From Schistosoma mansoni (taxonomy: Eukaryota > Platyhelminthes > Trematoda > Strigeidida > Schistosomatidae), in the NCBI RefSeq assembly GCF_000237925.1, contig NC_031495.1, forward strand, positions 60,370,939-60,434,938: a stretch of 64,000 bases of DNA, in the 5' to 3' direction. Made by a program: the position numbers and the translations under genes. This document shows, in pieces, positions 34,471-45,361 of this stretch (positions are counted from its first letter, which is position 1; each line of letters begins with the position of its first letter). Below the pieces are notes generated by a model, which saw only the letters and a program-made list of their open reading frames with translations, searched no databases and was not told the origin of the DNA.

Positions 34471-37400
34471 TTAAAAATTTAATTTTTTTACCCATCGGGA
34501 TATTACAAATACATTATTTTCTATTAGTAATAATATACACAATGCTCAATTTATTTGAAATTATCAAGTCAAACCTTGGTAATGCAGTTTACAAAAGCTG
34601 AGTACTTTAAAACTACAGCATACAATAAATTCGTAGAAAGTGGTGTCGGCACGCTAGTGTCTTAACATGTCACATCACATGACAAAAAATCAGCCAATAA
34701 GCAGTAGAAAAAAGGAAGTAGACATATGTTTTGTAGATTAATTTCATACTGGAATGAATTCATTAAGCGAAATTGATTTCTAGACGTGTGGTGCTTTACC
34801 AATGGACCATCTGATTCTTTGTAACTACAGATGGGAACCTAATATAAATAGAAGCTAAAATGATTGAGTCATAACTCAACTATACTGTTTAAAGTACTCT
34901 TTAAATGGGGGCAGTAAGCATCCATCTTATGTTAACTTAGATTAGTCTGATGCTTCTAGGTAGTTAGGTGTTAAATAGTTGCTAGTAAAACTTAAGGAAA
35001 CTCTAACAGTTAATACAGTGCTAGTTATAAAACCAACATGTTGGGATAAAGAGCAATTATCACTTTTTTTTACTCCTATGCCTCGTCTCAGAATTGACAT
35101 GAACAGAGGAAATAAACATACACAAATAAAAATCTTGAGGTTTAGAGGAAGATAGGATTAGTTTATTTTTATAACTGTGACTGATTCTCAGACGTGTCAT
35201 TTAGTCTTTGATATTGATATCTTTTTGGATTAACTCCGATTTTATGTGACTACCACTGTTTTCTTGATCTATACATGCGTCAATTAGAAAAAACATGTTT
35301 TAAAACAACAGTTTGAAAGCACAACCCATAGTGCGAATATTTTAGTTGATTTTGATTCACAACTTACCTGACCTACCCATGTTTTTTTAAAACTGAACAA
35401 CAATTAATCTGTTATAAATAACCTAGAACATGGGACAAATGTGAATCAGCTTAAGTATTTACAACTTGGATAAACAGCGAGAGGAAGCCAGTGACATATA
35501 GTAAGGAACTAGATGTAGTAGAAGGATTAAACATAAAACATATGGTTAGGAAAGAAGGAACGAACTAGAGGAATAAAATATAAAATAATAATCAAAGCCA
35601 GTATTTAGGGGTGTTCTGCAGGAGACTTTCTGTAACTTGATGAGACGGAATTTCGCCTGTTGAAATTATATGAATAGACTAATAATCGAAAGATGGGGGG
35701 AAAGATATGTGACTGAGAGGTGGGTGCCCACGAGATTGTACTATTGACTTAGGCCTCTGAATGATTAGAAATCAAGGACAGGAACACCAGCCAGAAGAAT
35801 AGTTTATCATGTAATGAAATAACATGCTTATATGAAAAGGTGAACACAAAATAAGCATAGTGAAATATCATAAGCGATTGGAGGAAATTAGCTTGTAGGT
35901 CACTCATTCTCCAATCAACTAAGACCTAACTGTTAGGCCCAATCTTTGGCCATCACATAAAAATAGCATAGAAAGGATGAACCTGAGCTACAGTAACACA
36001 TTTAAGAGACACTGTTAATGAACATTCTTATCATGGGGACCCCAAGCGGACAGTTAGCACTTACAGATACGGTAGACTTGCTGTAAATAGAGAGACGGAC
36101 TGATAACATTGATTGGTCAGGGCAATCCTAGGTTCCTTCTAACCAAAATTCTATGGCAGCTATTACAACATATCTAAGGAAACGACAGTACAAGCTGGTA
36201 AGAGCTGAATAAGTTTAGTGAAACCCTGTTGATAGTTTGTAAGTTATCGACTAACCAGAGCTAATGAGACTTTCCAGATAATTGACATGGCCAGCACGCC
36301 CGACTACTTTACTCTTTATGATCAAACTAGACAAAACTATATTACCCGCGTACTTCTATCCGACTAGTGAATCTCTAGATAGACCAATCAGTGAAAAATC
36401 AGCCAAGTCATTATTTTTAGGGGCGAACCCGTGGTATCAAAAAATAAGCCGCCACGAGTACTATTTAACGTTATCGATTTCGATGACAGTACTCAGTGAC
36501 CATCCGAGTAAGTAGCCTTTACTAAGTTTATGGACTTGTGGCCAAAGATCTGACTCCAGTTGGATTGTATGCTGATTGCTATCGAAATATACATATCACC
36601 AATCCTCGAGTATAATTATCAACTTAACTCGCGTTAGTGAATAATGGGATTAAAATAAGTCAAATACGAGAATTAAGTTTTGAATACGCATATTTTGTAC
36701 AATCGTTGATCAGAACAGATAATCAGAGAGACAAAGCGAAATGACACGTGGTGAAGAAGGCATGTAAGCCAACTCGATTTAATTGTGCGTTAATCTATAT
36801 TTATAGTCAGAACAAAAAGAAGCTAGGGACATGTAATGAGTAGGATACGAAATGCACACACGCTTACATAAAAACAGTCAAGGTTGATACGCGGATAATC
36901 AACAAGGTCCAGATGTGACTTATGAAGAATGAATAAATTGGCCTGTCCGGAAGCTAGAATAAGCTATGGGCTTGACATAGCAACCGACACTACAGACTTA
37001 TTATGCCTATTAATCCAATACGCAGCTACAAGAGCTCTCAGTCGATGTAGTCAGACTTTACTTTTGTCACAAGATACGATTACAATCAGTTCCGTTATGT
37101 GTATTTCTGAAGACGTCAATGGGTAGGAACATAGTACATAAACATCTAGGTATAAAACCAAGCCAACCCCTGATATTCCGTGAAGGTTAAGAAACGGCGG
37201 TTTTTCAGAACCCCCTGCTTTACTTGTGAAGTAAATCTATATACAAAGCTGTGTTTACATTGTTTTATTCTATCGGCTTGATATAGAAAGTAGATTACTC
37301 CAAAATAATAGGATATCGATTAAGTTAGATCTACTAGTGGTAGTTGAGTGTTCCATGCACTCGAGTCTTAACTATTAGGTCACACGCCCTAACACTGTCC

Positions 37401-38094
37401 TACCTATACCAGTCTGGTGGCATCATCTACTTTTACGCAAAATACAGTCAAAACCTATGCTCAGCGAGTTACATTGGGATCACAAAGAGAAGCTAAGCAA
37501 CGGAATGTATAATTAGATCTTAATATTACATCAATCACCAAAAGTCTATGAATTAAATTCGAGTAAATATTGATTCAGACTGGTTTTCGGCATTAAATAC
37601 TGGTTCACCAGATTTATTTCTAGGGTTGACTATTTTAATGTGACAGACTCGAGTTAGTCTATGGATCTAGCGTAATCGACTTAGCCAATGGTTATGCAAA
37701 AATTATTCGCTTATCAGAGCCCAGCCAAAGCTATCTGCTAAAACAGACGATACATCTATACATATGGATTCGTTAGGCGGATATATACTCTTTAAAGAAC
37801 ATAAATATGCATATATAGAAGGTACCCAACCTTCCAACTCTGGAGAAACTTAGTAGAAACCGCATTGGAAATTCAGTTGCGTATTTCTCAAAATTTCGAC
37901 TGAGCTTAAAGAAACCTTCAAGATTACAAAATATGCATAGGTATTAGGAGAATTTCGCCTATCTCATAAGGAAATTCCCAAATTACCATAGAATCGGGAG
38001 ATTGAGCGTATCAAGCTTCAAATCGGATCCATAAGCCGAAATTATGCATTATTTCCCCCATGACAGGCAAAATAGCTAGATGGCTTTTGTTAGC
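34471..38094. other. AT-rich, nothing recognised
   Basis: It may be intronic or intergenic to the minus-strand exons on either side. I see no exon with splice support, no RNA gene and no named repeat. Confidence 0.3.
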
Positions 38095-38545
38095 CCTGGC
38101 AATGGTGGTCCCTTAGTTGATCCAACTTTATTTTGAAAGAGTAGACAGACGGAGCATCAACTACGTGTTGAGGTAATGAATCCCATCCGTTGATAATTCG
38201 ATGGGAAAGTCGATAGTCAGCTGACAAGTAATTTGTTCTGGGCTTGTGAAATTTTCTGGAGTGCCCTTATAAGTCCTCTGTTTTAGAAGACAAGAAAAAT
38301 GAAGACATATCAGATGCAAATTTATCACGAAGTAATTTGAAAACAGTAATCAAGTCACCTCTAGTTCTTCAGTATGACAATAAGGATAAGTTAAGTTTTC
38401 CCAGTCGAATATGATACAAAAGCTCCGCTACTAAGGGAATTAGCTTAGTTGATGTTCTCTGAATCTTTTCTAAAGGCTCACTGTCATTTTTAGACAGGAG
38501 CTAGCCGCTTGTATGCAGTACTCAAGTCTAGGACGCAAGAATACC
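38095..38545 (-). mobile_element. CR1/Jockey-type LINE 3' fragment
   Basis: The minus strand reads LRPRLEYCIQAASSCLK, then in shifting frames RTRGDLIT, SRKFHKPRTNYLSADYR and WDSLPQHVVDAPSVYSFK. This is the conserved tail of CR1-like RT proteins. It is truncated and broken. Confidence 0.7.
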
Positions 38546-38670
38546 GTTTTGGGGATCCATGAACACCATTTTGGGGAAAATTCTGGTGAAGCCGCTATAG
38601 GAAATTTTGGGGAAATGGCACAACCCTCCCCAAAAAAATTTCGGGGGTTTCCCGGGCCCAATTGGGGACT
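38546..38670. other. suspect base calls
   Basis: The stretch is full of doubled or tripled homopolymers (TTTTGGGG, CCCCAAAAAAATTT, CGGGGGTTTCCCGGGCCC) unlike anything nearby. It resembles the poor end of a read more than biology. Confidence 0.35.
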
Positions 38671-38686
38671 ACTACATAATACTTAC

Positions 38687-38846
38687 CGACTGGATTTTCG
38701 AAACAGTCCCCTCCCTCATTATTACACAGAACATCAAATATTTCCAAGATAGATGGACTTGGCCTTTTGGCTTCTGATTGACGAAGATCTTGGATGAAAT
38801 CCATATCTAAGTGCAAAAATTGGAAGTACGGCTCTTGACCTTCAGA
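38687..38846 (-). CDS. internal exon of an unidentified gene
   Basis: Between an acceptor AAATAG and a strong donor GTAAGT the minus strand encodes 53 residues plus one base: SEGQEPYFQFLHLDMDF, IQDLRQSEAKRPSPS, ILEIFDVLCNNEGG, DCFENPV. It reads as conserved, soluble protein. I do not recognise the family. Its first 27 bases also occur in the duplicate at 40330-40356, so the exon sits at the edge of a likely assembly error. Confidence 0.55.
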
Positions 38847-38968
38847 CTATTTCGATGTACAATACAGTTTCAAATGGTTGTAGATGGAAGAGGTTCCTGA
38901 CTAACAATTTTATCGATCTAGAAACCATGGATCGCCAATACTTTCACTAATGTAACTATGTACTTAAA
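38820..38968. repeat. 149-bp direct duplicate, left copy
   Basis: It is identical, base for base by eye, to 40330-40478. The right copy begins immediately after the 200-N gap. The left copy is followed by SINE-like module D, the right one by AATAGGTAAAAACGG. Confidence 0.9.
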
Positions 38969-39445
38969 CCAGATACACATGCGCAACACAAAAATTATTT
39001 GATTTGTGTATGGGCTGTGGTACTGCCCGGGTGCCGAAACCGAAGCAGGTGGTTTTCTTAGGAGGCCACAACCGGAGCCTTCGACCTAAAGGTCTGATCC
39101 ACAAGACAGTGGAGAATCGTGAGGGGATGCAGTCCCATGGTAGCCAGTGACCAACGATTAGTTCATACGTCATTTGTTCTCTCTGGATACTGAAGCCCAT
39201 GTGCACGATTGGTTTTGAATCAGGGTTTTCCAACTCCCATAGGTGGACTCGCCGTGTCCACCGACCCGGTTAAATCGCAAGACATTCGCTTTTCATCCTC
39301 TCGATTTCGTATACAACAGTAGTGCTCCGAGAAGGCAGTGAGTAGGACGTCCGTGACAGAGGCTGTATACGCGTGGCCGTGTGAGAGTATTTCGAGAGGT
39401 AGAGCAGACACTCCCCATTCTCGGCCGAAACAGGGCATTCGGGGG
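38969..39445 (-). mobile_element. SINE-like module, copy D
   Basis: Reverse orientation. It opens with CCAGATACACATGCGCAACA, the complement of the LINE-shared end without its tail, and ends at GGGCATTCGGGGG. The interior blocks (GGTGGTTTTCTTAGGAGGCC, TCCACCGACCCGGTTAAAT) match copies A-C. Confidence 0.65.
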
Positions 39446-39699
39446 CGAAAATCTTTTGTTTGATACCGAGAATATCGGATGCCTAGAAGCCTCTTGATAA
39501 AACGTTTATCTTAGTAAATATTCAGGTAGTTTGATAATTGCACAATGTGAAAATGATCGTGTTAGCTTTCGAACTTTGTAAACGATTTTGTTTTAAAAAT
39601 ATTCTTATTAGCCGAAAGAGGTTTTAGCATTTGCTTATTTTCCATAGGTACACAGGAACGTTAACGTTGAAGAGATTATTTACAAGATTAATATGTAGT
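39446..39699. other. unassigned sequence after module D
   Basis: AT-rich, with nothing recognised. It does not continue the sequence seen after the right duplicate copy. Confidence 0.3.
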
Positions 39700-40015
39700 G
39701 AACAAGAACACAATTGGGGATAATCGAATGCATTGAAGGACAAACTACAAACTATCTTATTAAGATCTGATAAACATACAGCAAACACTTAATTTGCAAA
39801 CTACCAATCAATCGTCTCAATCTTCACTGTTCCTTATGTTAATATCAATTCATCGTCTCTAATTTTATTGTTTATGCATTTTCCTACTAACTGCGCTTCA
39901 TTTCAGTTCTTTCCTTATCGATCTTCTGCTAAAATACATTATATGTCTGACCATCATTATATACTACTTATGAGGATATAAGTAGATTACATCACAAATA
40001 CACATCATTATACTT
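39700..40015 (+). repeat. about 330-bp interspersed repeat, copy 3
   Basis: Collinear with 4325-4640: AGTGAACAAGAACACAATTG, then TCGTCTCAATCTTCACTGTTC, and the end hairpin CTACTTATGAGGATATAAGTAG. Confidence 0.7.
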
Positions 40016-40129
40016 TTTTTGATGTGGGTTTGTTCTCTGAGCTGGATGGTTCAAGAAGAACCAATCAACATCGAGCTGCACAGGACAAGCTGTGAATCAC
40101 ATGTGAGAAATTCAAACACTTAACTTCTA

Positions 40130-40329
40130 NNNNNNNNNNNNNNNNNNNNNNNNNNNNNNNNNNNNNNNNNNNNNNNNNNNNNNNNNNNNNNNNNNNNNNN
40201 NNNNNNNNNNNNNNNNNNNNNNNNNNNNNNNNNNNNNNNNNNNNNNNNNNNNNNNNNNNNNNNNNNNNNNNNNNNNNNNNNNNNNNNNNNNNNNNNNNNN
40301 NNNNNNNNNNNNNNNNNNNNNNNNNNNNN
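40130..40329. other. assembly gap (200 N)
   Basis: Exactly 200 N, a placeholder of unknown true size. Confidence 1.
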
Positions 40330-40478
40330 TTGGAAGTACGGCTCTTGACCTTCAGACTATTTCGATGTACAATACAGTTTCAAATGGTTGTAGATGGAAG
40401 AGGTTCCTGACTAACAATTTTATCGATCTAGAAACCATGGATCGCCAATACTTTCACTAATGTAACTATGTACTTAAA
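40330..40478. repeat. 149-bp direct duplicate, right copy
   Basis: Identical to 38820-38968. Perfect identity and the adjacent gap point to two contigs, perhaps two haplotypes, covering the same locus. Confidence 0.9.
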
Positions 40479-41215
40479 AATAGGTAAAAACGGAAGAATT
40501 TCCAGTTAGTCCAAATTAAATGCTACATTAGGTTATTAGGAATATCAAGTATATCCTTGAGGGACTTCTGCGAAGTTGTCTAAACTACCTCAGATGGTAT
40601 GGAACCCCTTTACTTGACTACTCTAGATGAGTATAAAGTGTGTCTTCAATCCACTGTTGGATGTAAAAAATCACCAAAGCGAGACACCATAGATATTAAT
40701 TTCAGGATGAAAAGGCCAAGAAATTATTTAGTGTAGCATTTGATTATTCATGATGGTAAGGAGCTCTTTCTGAAGAGGCTTGACATGATATCTAGACAGC
40801 TGTAGATACACCAGTGATGGCTCTCATGAACTTGAGTCAGGGAGTTAGGAAAGACAGCTGCCAACAATAACCATTTCATTTAATCTAGTTACAGACGCCT
40901 TCTTATGACATACGTTTTCTCCATCTAATGTTCAGGGATTGACTGCATATCAGGTAGCTTATTTATTGACTCGGAATATACTGGTGACAGTCGTGCTTGA
41001 TGAAAATGTGACATAATTGTGAGTCTTCATGTTACATCTTACGATAATTCAAGGAAGTTTAGGTTCCAGAACTCCTTATCTCATTCTGTCTCCTCGGAAT
41101 GTTTTCTGAATAATCGTTCATTTTCGTCGTTAATGTTGATCTAGTATTTCAACATCTTATCTATTCACGTTGCCAATTTATCCATGCGCCTGAATGTGAT
41201 TTGGAGATTTGGGTT
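40479..41215. other. nothing recognised
   Basis: No exon or known repeat is visible between the duplicated block and the gypsy LTR piece. Confidence 0.3.
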
Positions 41216-41458
41216 TGAAGATGCCACGGGTATTGTAGTTTGACAATACTTTACGAGTAACACCTTTTATAATTGAATCGCACCCACCCAGTGAAATCAA
41301 AAGTCAGAAGCGAGGAGGTCGGAAGATATATTGATAATCTATCAAATATATCTTCCAAACTCCTCGCTTCTGACTTTTAATTTTACTGGGTGGGCGCGAT
41401 TCAATTATAGGTGTTACTGGTAAAGTGTTGTCAAACGATAATACCTGTGGTGTCTTCA
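41216..41458. repeat. head-to-head LTR pieces forming a 120-bp-arm palindrome
   Basis: Arms 41216-41336 and 41340-41458 are near-perfect inverted repeats around a 3-bp spacer. The right arm ends in CA one base before the primer-binding site, so it is the 3' part of the gypsy 5' LTR. The left arm is the same LTR piece inverted, starting TG at its outer edge. The cytosine-rich CACCCACCCAGT and CTCGCTTCTGACTTTT blocks are conserved in both. Confidence 0.8.
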
Positions 41459-41459
41459 G

Positions 41460-41480
41460 TGGTGAGCCCGACGTGATTTG
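41460..41480 (+). promoter_or_regulatory. primer-binding site complementary to tRNA-Trp 3' end
   Basis: TGGTGAGCCCGACGTGATTT pairs with the eukaryotic tRNA-Trp 3' end (AAATCACGTCGGGGTCACCA) with one difference. It begins one base after the LTR's terminal CA. tRNA-Trp priming is characteristic of the CsRn1 clade. Confidence 0.8.
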
Positions 41481-41619
41481 GTACACCAACAAAAAGACTG
41501 TGAGTCTGCTCCTTTTTGGAACTTCATAAATCATTGCTTTGCTTTATTTTTTATATATTGTGATATATTTTTTGTATTTTTGGATATTTTCCCCCGTTCA
41601 TTCCTATACTTTAGATTCG

Positions 41620-42440
41620 CCATGACAGAACAAACTCCTAAGCTACTTAAGATCAAGACTCTTACACCACCCTCGTTTCAACCAATGCCCTTTTGGCCGG
41701 ACAGTATCGAAACCTGATTCTGCTAAGCAGAAGCCGACTTCTACGAGCACGGCATGACTGATCCACTCACACAATTCCTCGCTGTAGTAAAGGCACTGCC
41801 GCGCGAATTCAACACGTACGTCACACCTCGTATGTTTACTAGTGATGTTTCGGAACCTTGCCAAACCCTAAAGCGATCCATTCTGAAACGCGCGGATCTA
41901 ACCGATCCACAAATGTTTGATCAGCTCCTTAATAATATCGACCTGCAACACGGTCCTGCGACAAACATGTTGCTAAGAATGAAAGAGGTAATTGGCCAAA
42001 GGACTCTCAATGATGGCTTATTCAGACAACTTTTCTTGTCTAAACTTCCTCAACAGGTGCAAGCAGTACTTGTCTCGTTTCTAAATAATGCCGTAGACGA
42101 GCTAGCTGCATCTGCTGACCGCATCTCCTAATACTGAGGATTGTCAGTCAAAGAAAAACCTCAAGAGAAACAGAATGACATTTTGGATCTATGTCATACA
42201 ATTACACGTTATTTTAGATTTCGTAATGACCGTAAACGGTCACATACCCCGCGAAGGAGCACTTCACATAGGTAATCTGTCTCCAGACCACGAGAGACGG
42301 ATAACCCCAACCGGTGCTGGTATCATAACCAGTATGGGAAGTCTACCAGAAATTGCAGGACACTCTGCAACTATCCGAACCCAAAATGGACTGACACAAA
42401 AAAGCAATTCGGGAAACTTCCCAGCCGGCACGCGTTAACG
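41620..42440 (+). pseudogene. gag-like region of the gypsy fossil
   Basis: It holds LKIKTLTPPSFQPMPFWPDS, AEADFYEHGMTDPLTQFLAV and RQLFLSKLPQQVQAVLVSF, the capsid-type text seen in CsRn1-clade gag proteins. Broken. Confidence 0.75.
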
Positions 42441-42485
42441 GCAACCGTAGCCGGCGAACATAGCCGTCTGTTATATGTCGCAGAT

Positions 42486-42780
42486 GTGACCACGAAAGTT
42501 CGTTACCTCGTCAATACTAGCGCAGAAGTTAGCGTTCTTTCCAAAAGTTCTAATGACCGGCTTCACGAATCTGTTTTAAACTTGCAGGCGGCAAACGGAA
42601 AGCCAATCGCCACATATGGTAAAAGGTACGTGTACCTTAACGTCGGTTTACGCAAACCCATTCGCCGGATCTTGGTTGTTGCAGATGTTTCTTTGCCAAT
42701 CATTGGTACAGACGTCCTACAACATCGCAACCTACTCACTGATACGCGCAATCGAAGGCCAGTAAACGGAAACACTAGAT
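42486..42780 (+). pseudogene. retropepsin-like region of the gypsy fossil
   Basis: VRYLVNTSAEVSVLSKSS aligns with the aspartic-protease signature region, and VADVSLPIIGTDVLQHRNLL with the conserved IIGxDxL flap end of gypsy proteases. It runs directly into LINE sequence. Confidence 0.7.
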
Positions 42781-42785
42781 TATCA

Positions 42786-43425
42786 GTTTGTGATTGCAAT
42801 TGAAATTCAAGAAGCCATAGCTAATTTGAAACGAGGAACAGTGGTTGGTCCAGATGGATTGACTACAGAAGTCTTCAAGGATGGTGGTCTAGTTTTAGAG
42901 ATTAGATTGACCAATATTTCACCTAAATTCTGGGAGTTGGATATAATTCCATCTGATTGGTCACAACCACTGATCATCCCAATATATAAGAAGGGGTCAA
43001 AGTCATCCTGTGATAACCAAAGAGGTATTATTTTAACTAATATAGCATCTAAAATACTAGCCTTAATAATTATCGAGCGCCTAAGACTCGTGAACTGCAA
43101 ACATAAGAAAATCGGGTTGACATCAGACCTGGTCGTGGCTGTATCGATCGCATATTTATCATTCATCGGATTTTAAAACACAGGCATGCCTATCGGTGTC
43201 CGACAATTATAGTTTTTGTTGACTTAAAAGCAGCATTTGACTCTGTAGGCTGAGAGGTTCTGTGGCAGTGTCTGTAATTGAGATGTGTACCTCAGAAGTA
43301 CATAAACCTTGTGAAAGTTCTTTACTCGAACACTACCAGTCGAGTGAGAGCTTATGGTGAACTGTCATATGATTTTACAACCTCAAGTGGTGTCCATCAA
43401 GGCTGTCCACTATCCCCATTGAACA
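42786..43425 (+). mobile_element. RTE-type LINE RT fragment nested in the gypsy fossil
   Basis: AIEIQEAIANLKRGTVVGPD, then GLTTEVFKDGGLVLEIRL, SDWSQPLIIPIYKKGSKSSC, NQRGIILTNIASKILALII, and in later frames FVDLKAAFDSV-like and GVHQGCPLSP-like text. This is the first half of an RTE-type RT, in the same orientation as the host element, 5'- and 3'-truncated and broken in its second half. It sits between gypsy protease and RT-thumb sequence. Confidence 0.8.
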
Positions 43426-43439
43426 ATACCCCATACCTA

Positions 43440-44140
43440 GTTCTCTAACACAACTGAGAAGTTTTCTAGGTCTAATTAACTTTTATCGCAGATTCATACC
43501 AGGTTGTGTACAATTAATGCAACCTTTGACAGGTTCACTAAAAGGAAAACCAAAAGAATTCAAACTGTCTTCTGACGCTGTCGAAGCTATTAAACAGCTT
43601 AAAGATAAATTAGCTCAAGCAACTACGTTGATGTATCCGAATTCTCTTTCCCCACTTGCTTTGATGGTGGATGCCTCAGATAAAGCAGTAGGCGGTACCC
43701 TTAACCAACTGGTTAAAAACGCCTGCAAACCAATTGCTTTCTTCTCAAAAAGACTCGCTCCAGCAGAGACAAGGTATTCTACCTTCGGGCGAGAACTTCT
43801 TGCAATCTACCTAACCATTAAACACTTCCGACACATGTTAGAAGGCAGGGAATTTATAGTCTTTACGGATCACAAACCACTAACGAATGCACTAAAAGCG
43901 AGAGCTGATAAATACTCACCTCGAGAAGTCCGACACCTTGACTATATATCACAGTTCACAAGCGATATCCGACATGTCAAAGGTCAGGACAATCAGGCGG
44001 CAGATGCTTTATCTAGGCTAGAAATAAACGCGCTACAGCAGTCTACAGTAAACTTCGAGACGTTGAGAAACGAACAAGAGCAGGATCTTGAATTACAAAA
44101 CCTGCTTAAAACAAACAATTCAAGTCTTAATTTAAAATAG
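43440..44140 (+). pseudogene. RT C-terminus and RNase H of the gypsy fossil
   Basis: LRSFLGLINFYRRFIPGC is the RT thumb/connection of gypsy elements. LMVDASDKAVGGTLNQ, RELLAIYLTIKHFRHMLEG, FIVFTDHKPL and DIRHVKGQDNQAADALSRLE are the RNase H motifs. Confidence 0.85.
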
Positions 44141-44191
44141 TTCCCATTACCTGTCGATGGTATTCTAATCTACTGTGACACGACCAAGGCA

Positions 44192-45361
44192 ATGCCGCGA
44201 CCTTTCGTTCCCAAAAGTATGCGAAAGTTGATATATAATAACTTTCATCCTTTGTCTCATCCTGGAGCAAAAGCTTCAACAAAACTAATCAATGCCAGAT
44301 ATATATGGCCGAATTTACAGAAGGATGTACACAAATGGGTTAGAGAGTGTTCAGCATGTCAACAATCAAAGATAAATCGTCACACAAATTCACCCATAGG
44401 TGTTTTCTCGCAACCAGATGCACGTTTTGCCCATGTGCATATCGACTTGGTAGGTCCTTTACCACGTTCAAACGGTTTTAATTATCTTTTTACATGCATA
44501 GATCGATTTACCAGATTCCCTATAGCCATCCCGATAACGGACATCACAGAGGAAACAGTAGCCAAAGTTTTCATGCAGAACTGGGTAACCATTTTTGGTA
44601 CACCCATAACAATAACGACGGATAGAGGAGCGCAATTCGAATCCGAACTATTTAATAACTTGGCTAAACTTCTAGGCTCCAATAGGATACGCTGCACTGC
44701 ATATCATCCTCAGGCTAATGGGATGGTAGAACGTTTTCACCGTCAGCTAAAAACCGCCCTTATATCTCACTCAAACCCGAATCAGTGGACAGAATTCCTA
44801 CCGTTAGTTATGTTGGGAATACGAACATCTGTCAAAACTGACGCACAGTGTTCAGCTGCGGAACTGGTTTTCGGAACAACACTGAGACTACCAGGTGAAT
44901 TTATTAACCCTAATACTAACAGTCAAAATCTTAATTTAGAAAATTATGTAGATCAACTACGGGACCACATGTCTAAACTTAAGCCGATTAATACTCGTGA
45001 ACAATCGCGCGCCGTATATATACCTAAAGACCTAAGCAATTGCACGCACGTATGGATAAGATGTGACAAAATAAAAGCACCACTCAGTCCTCCATTTGAA
45101 GGTCCTTTCAAAGTCGTCTCAAGAAAATCTAAATATTTCGTGATAGAAAAACATGGAAACATCGACACAGTAAGTATTGATAGGCTAAAGCCGGCTTATC
45201 TAGATCATGAACCACCATACGTGTTGTTAGATCGTCTAACTGACAAATCCATTACGGAATCGAAATGTAAAGATGATAAATCTTTACAAATGACTAAAAC
45301 GGTTCGCTGGGCACATCCGATTAGTCAGTCAAGGATGTTGATAGTTTCGACTGCAGGATAA
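44192..45361 (+). pseudogene. integrase region of the gypsy fossil
   Basis: A long frame of 389 residues. An HHCC zinc module (HPLSHPGAKAS...CSACQQSKI) is followed by the catalytic core with HIDLVGPLPRSNG, TITTDRGAQFESELF and ANGMVERFHRQLKTAL (D, D and E positions present) and a C-terminal DNA-binding domain (PPFEGPFKVVSRKSKYFVIE). In a live element it inserts the DNA copy into the genome. Confidence 0.88.

Larger units (their letters stand above)
41344..45361 (+). mobile_element. Ty3/gypsy LTR retrotransposon fossil, CsRn1/Boudicca-like
   Basis: Parts in order: partial 5' LTR, tRNA-Trp-type primer-binding site (41460-41480), gag-like region (about 41620-42440), retropepsin-like region (42486-42780), a nested RTE LINE piece (42786-43425), end of RT plus RNase H (43440-44140) and integrase (44192-45361). 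Order and primer fit the CsRn1 clade, of which Boudicca is the schistosome member. I see no 3' LTR. The copy is broken, with about half a dozen interruptions including the nested insertion, and is probably fairly old, although its integrase frame is still long. Confidence 0.85.

Noticed and set aside
38820-40478. a long terminal direct repeat of a transposon
   Set aside because: The repeats are not at the ends of any recognisable element, one copy overlaps an exon, and the other starts at a gap. An assembly overlap fits better.
42807-43166. 119-residue minus-strand frame
   Set aside because: Antisense of the nested RTE RT fragment.
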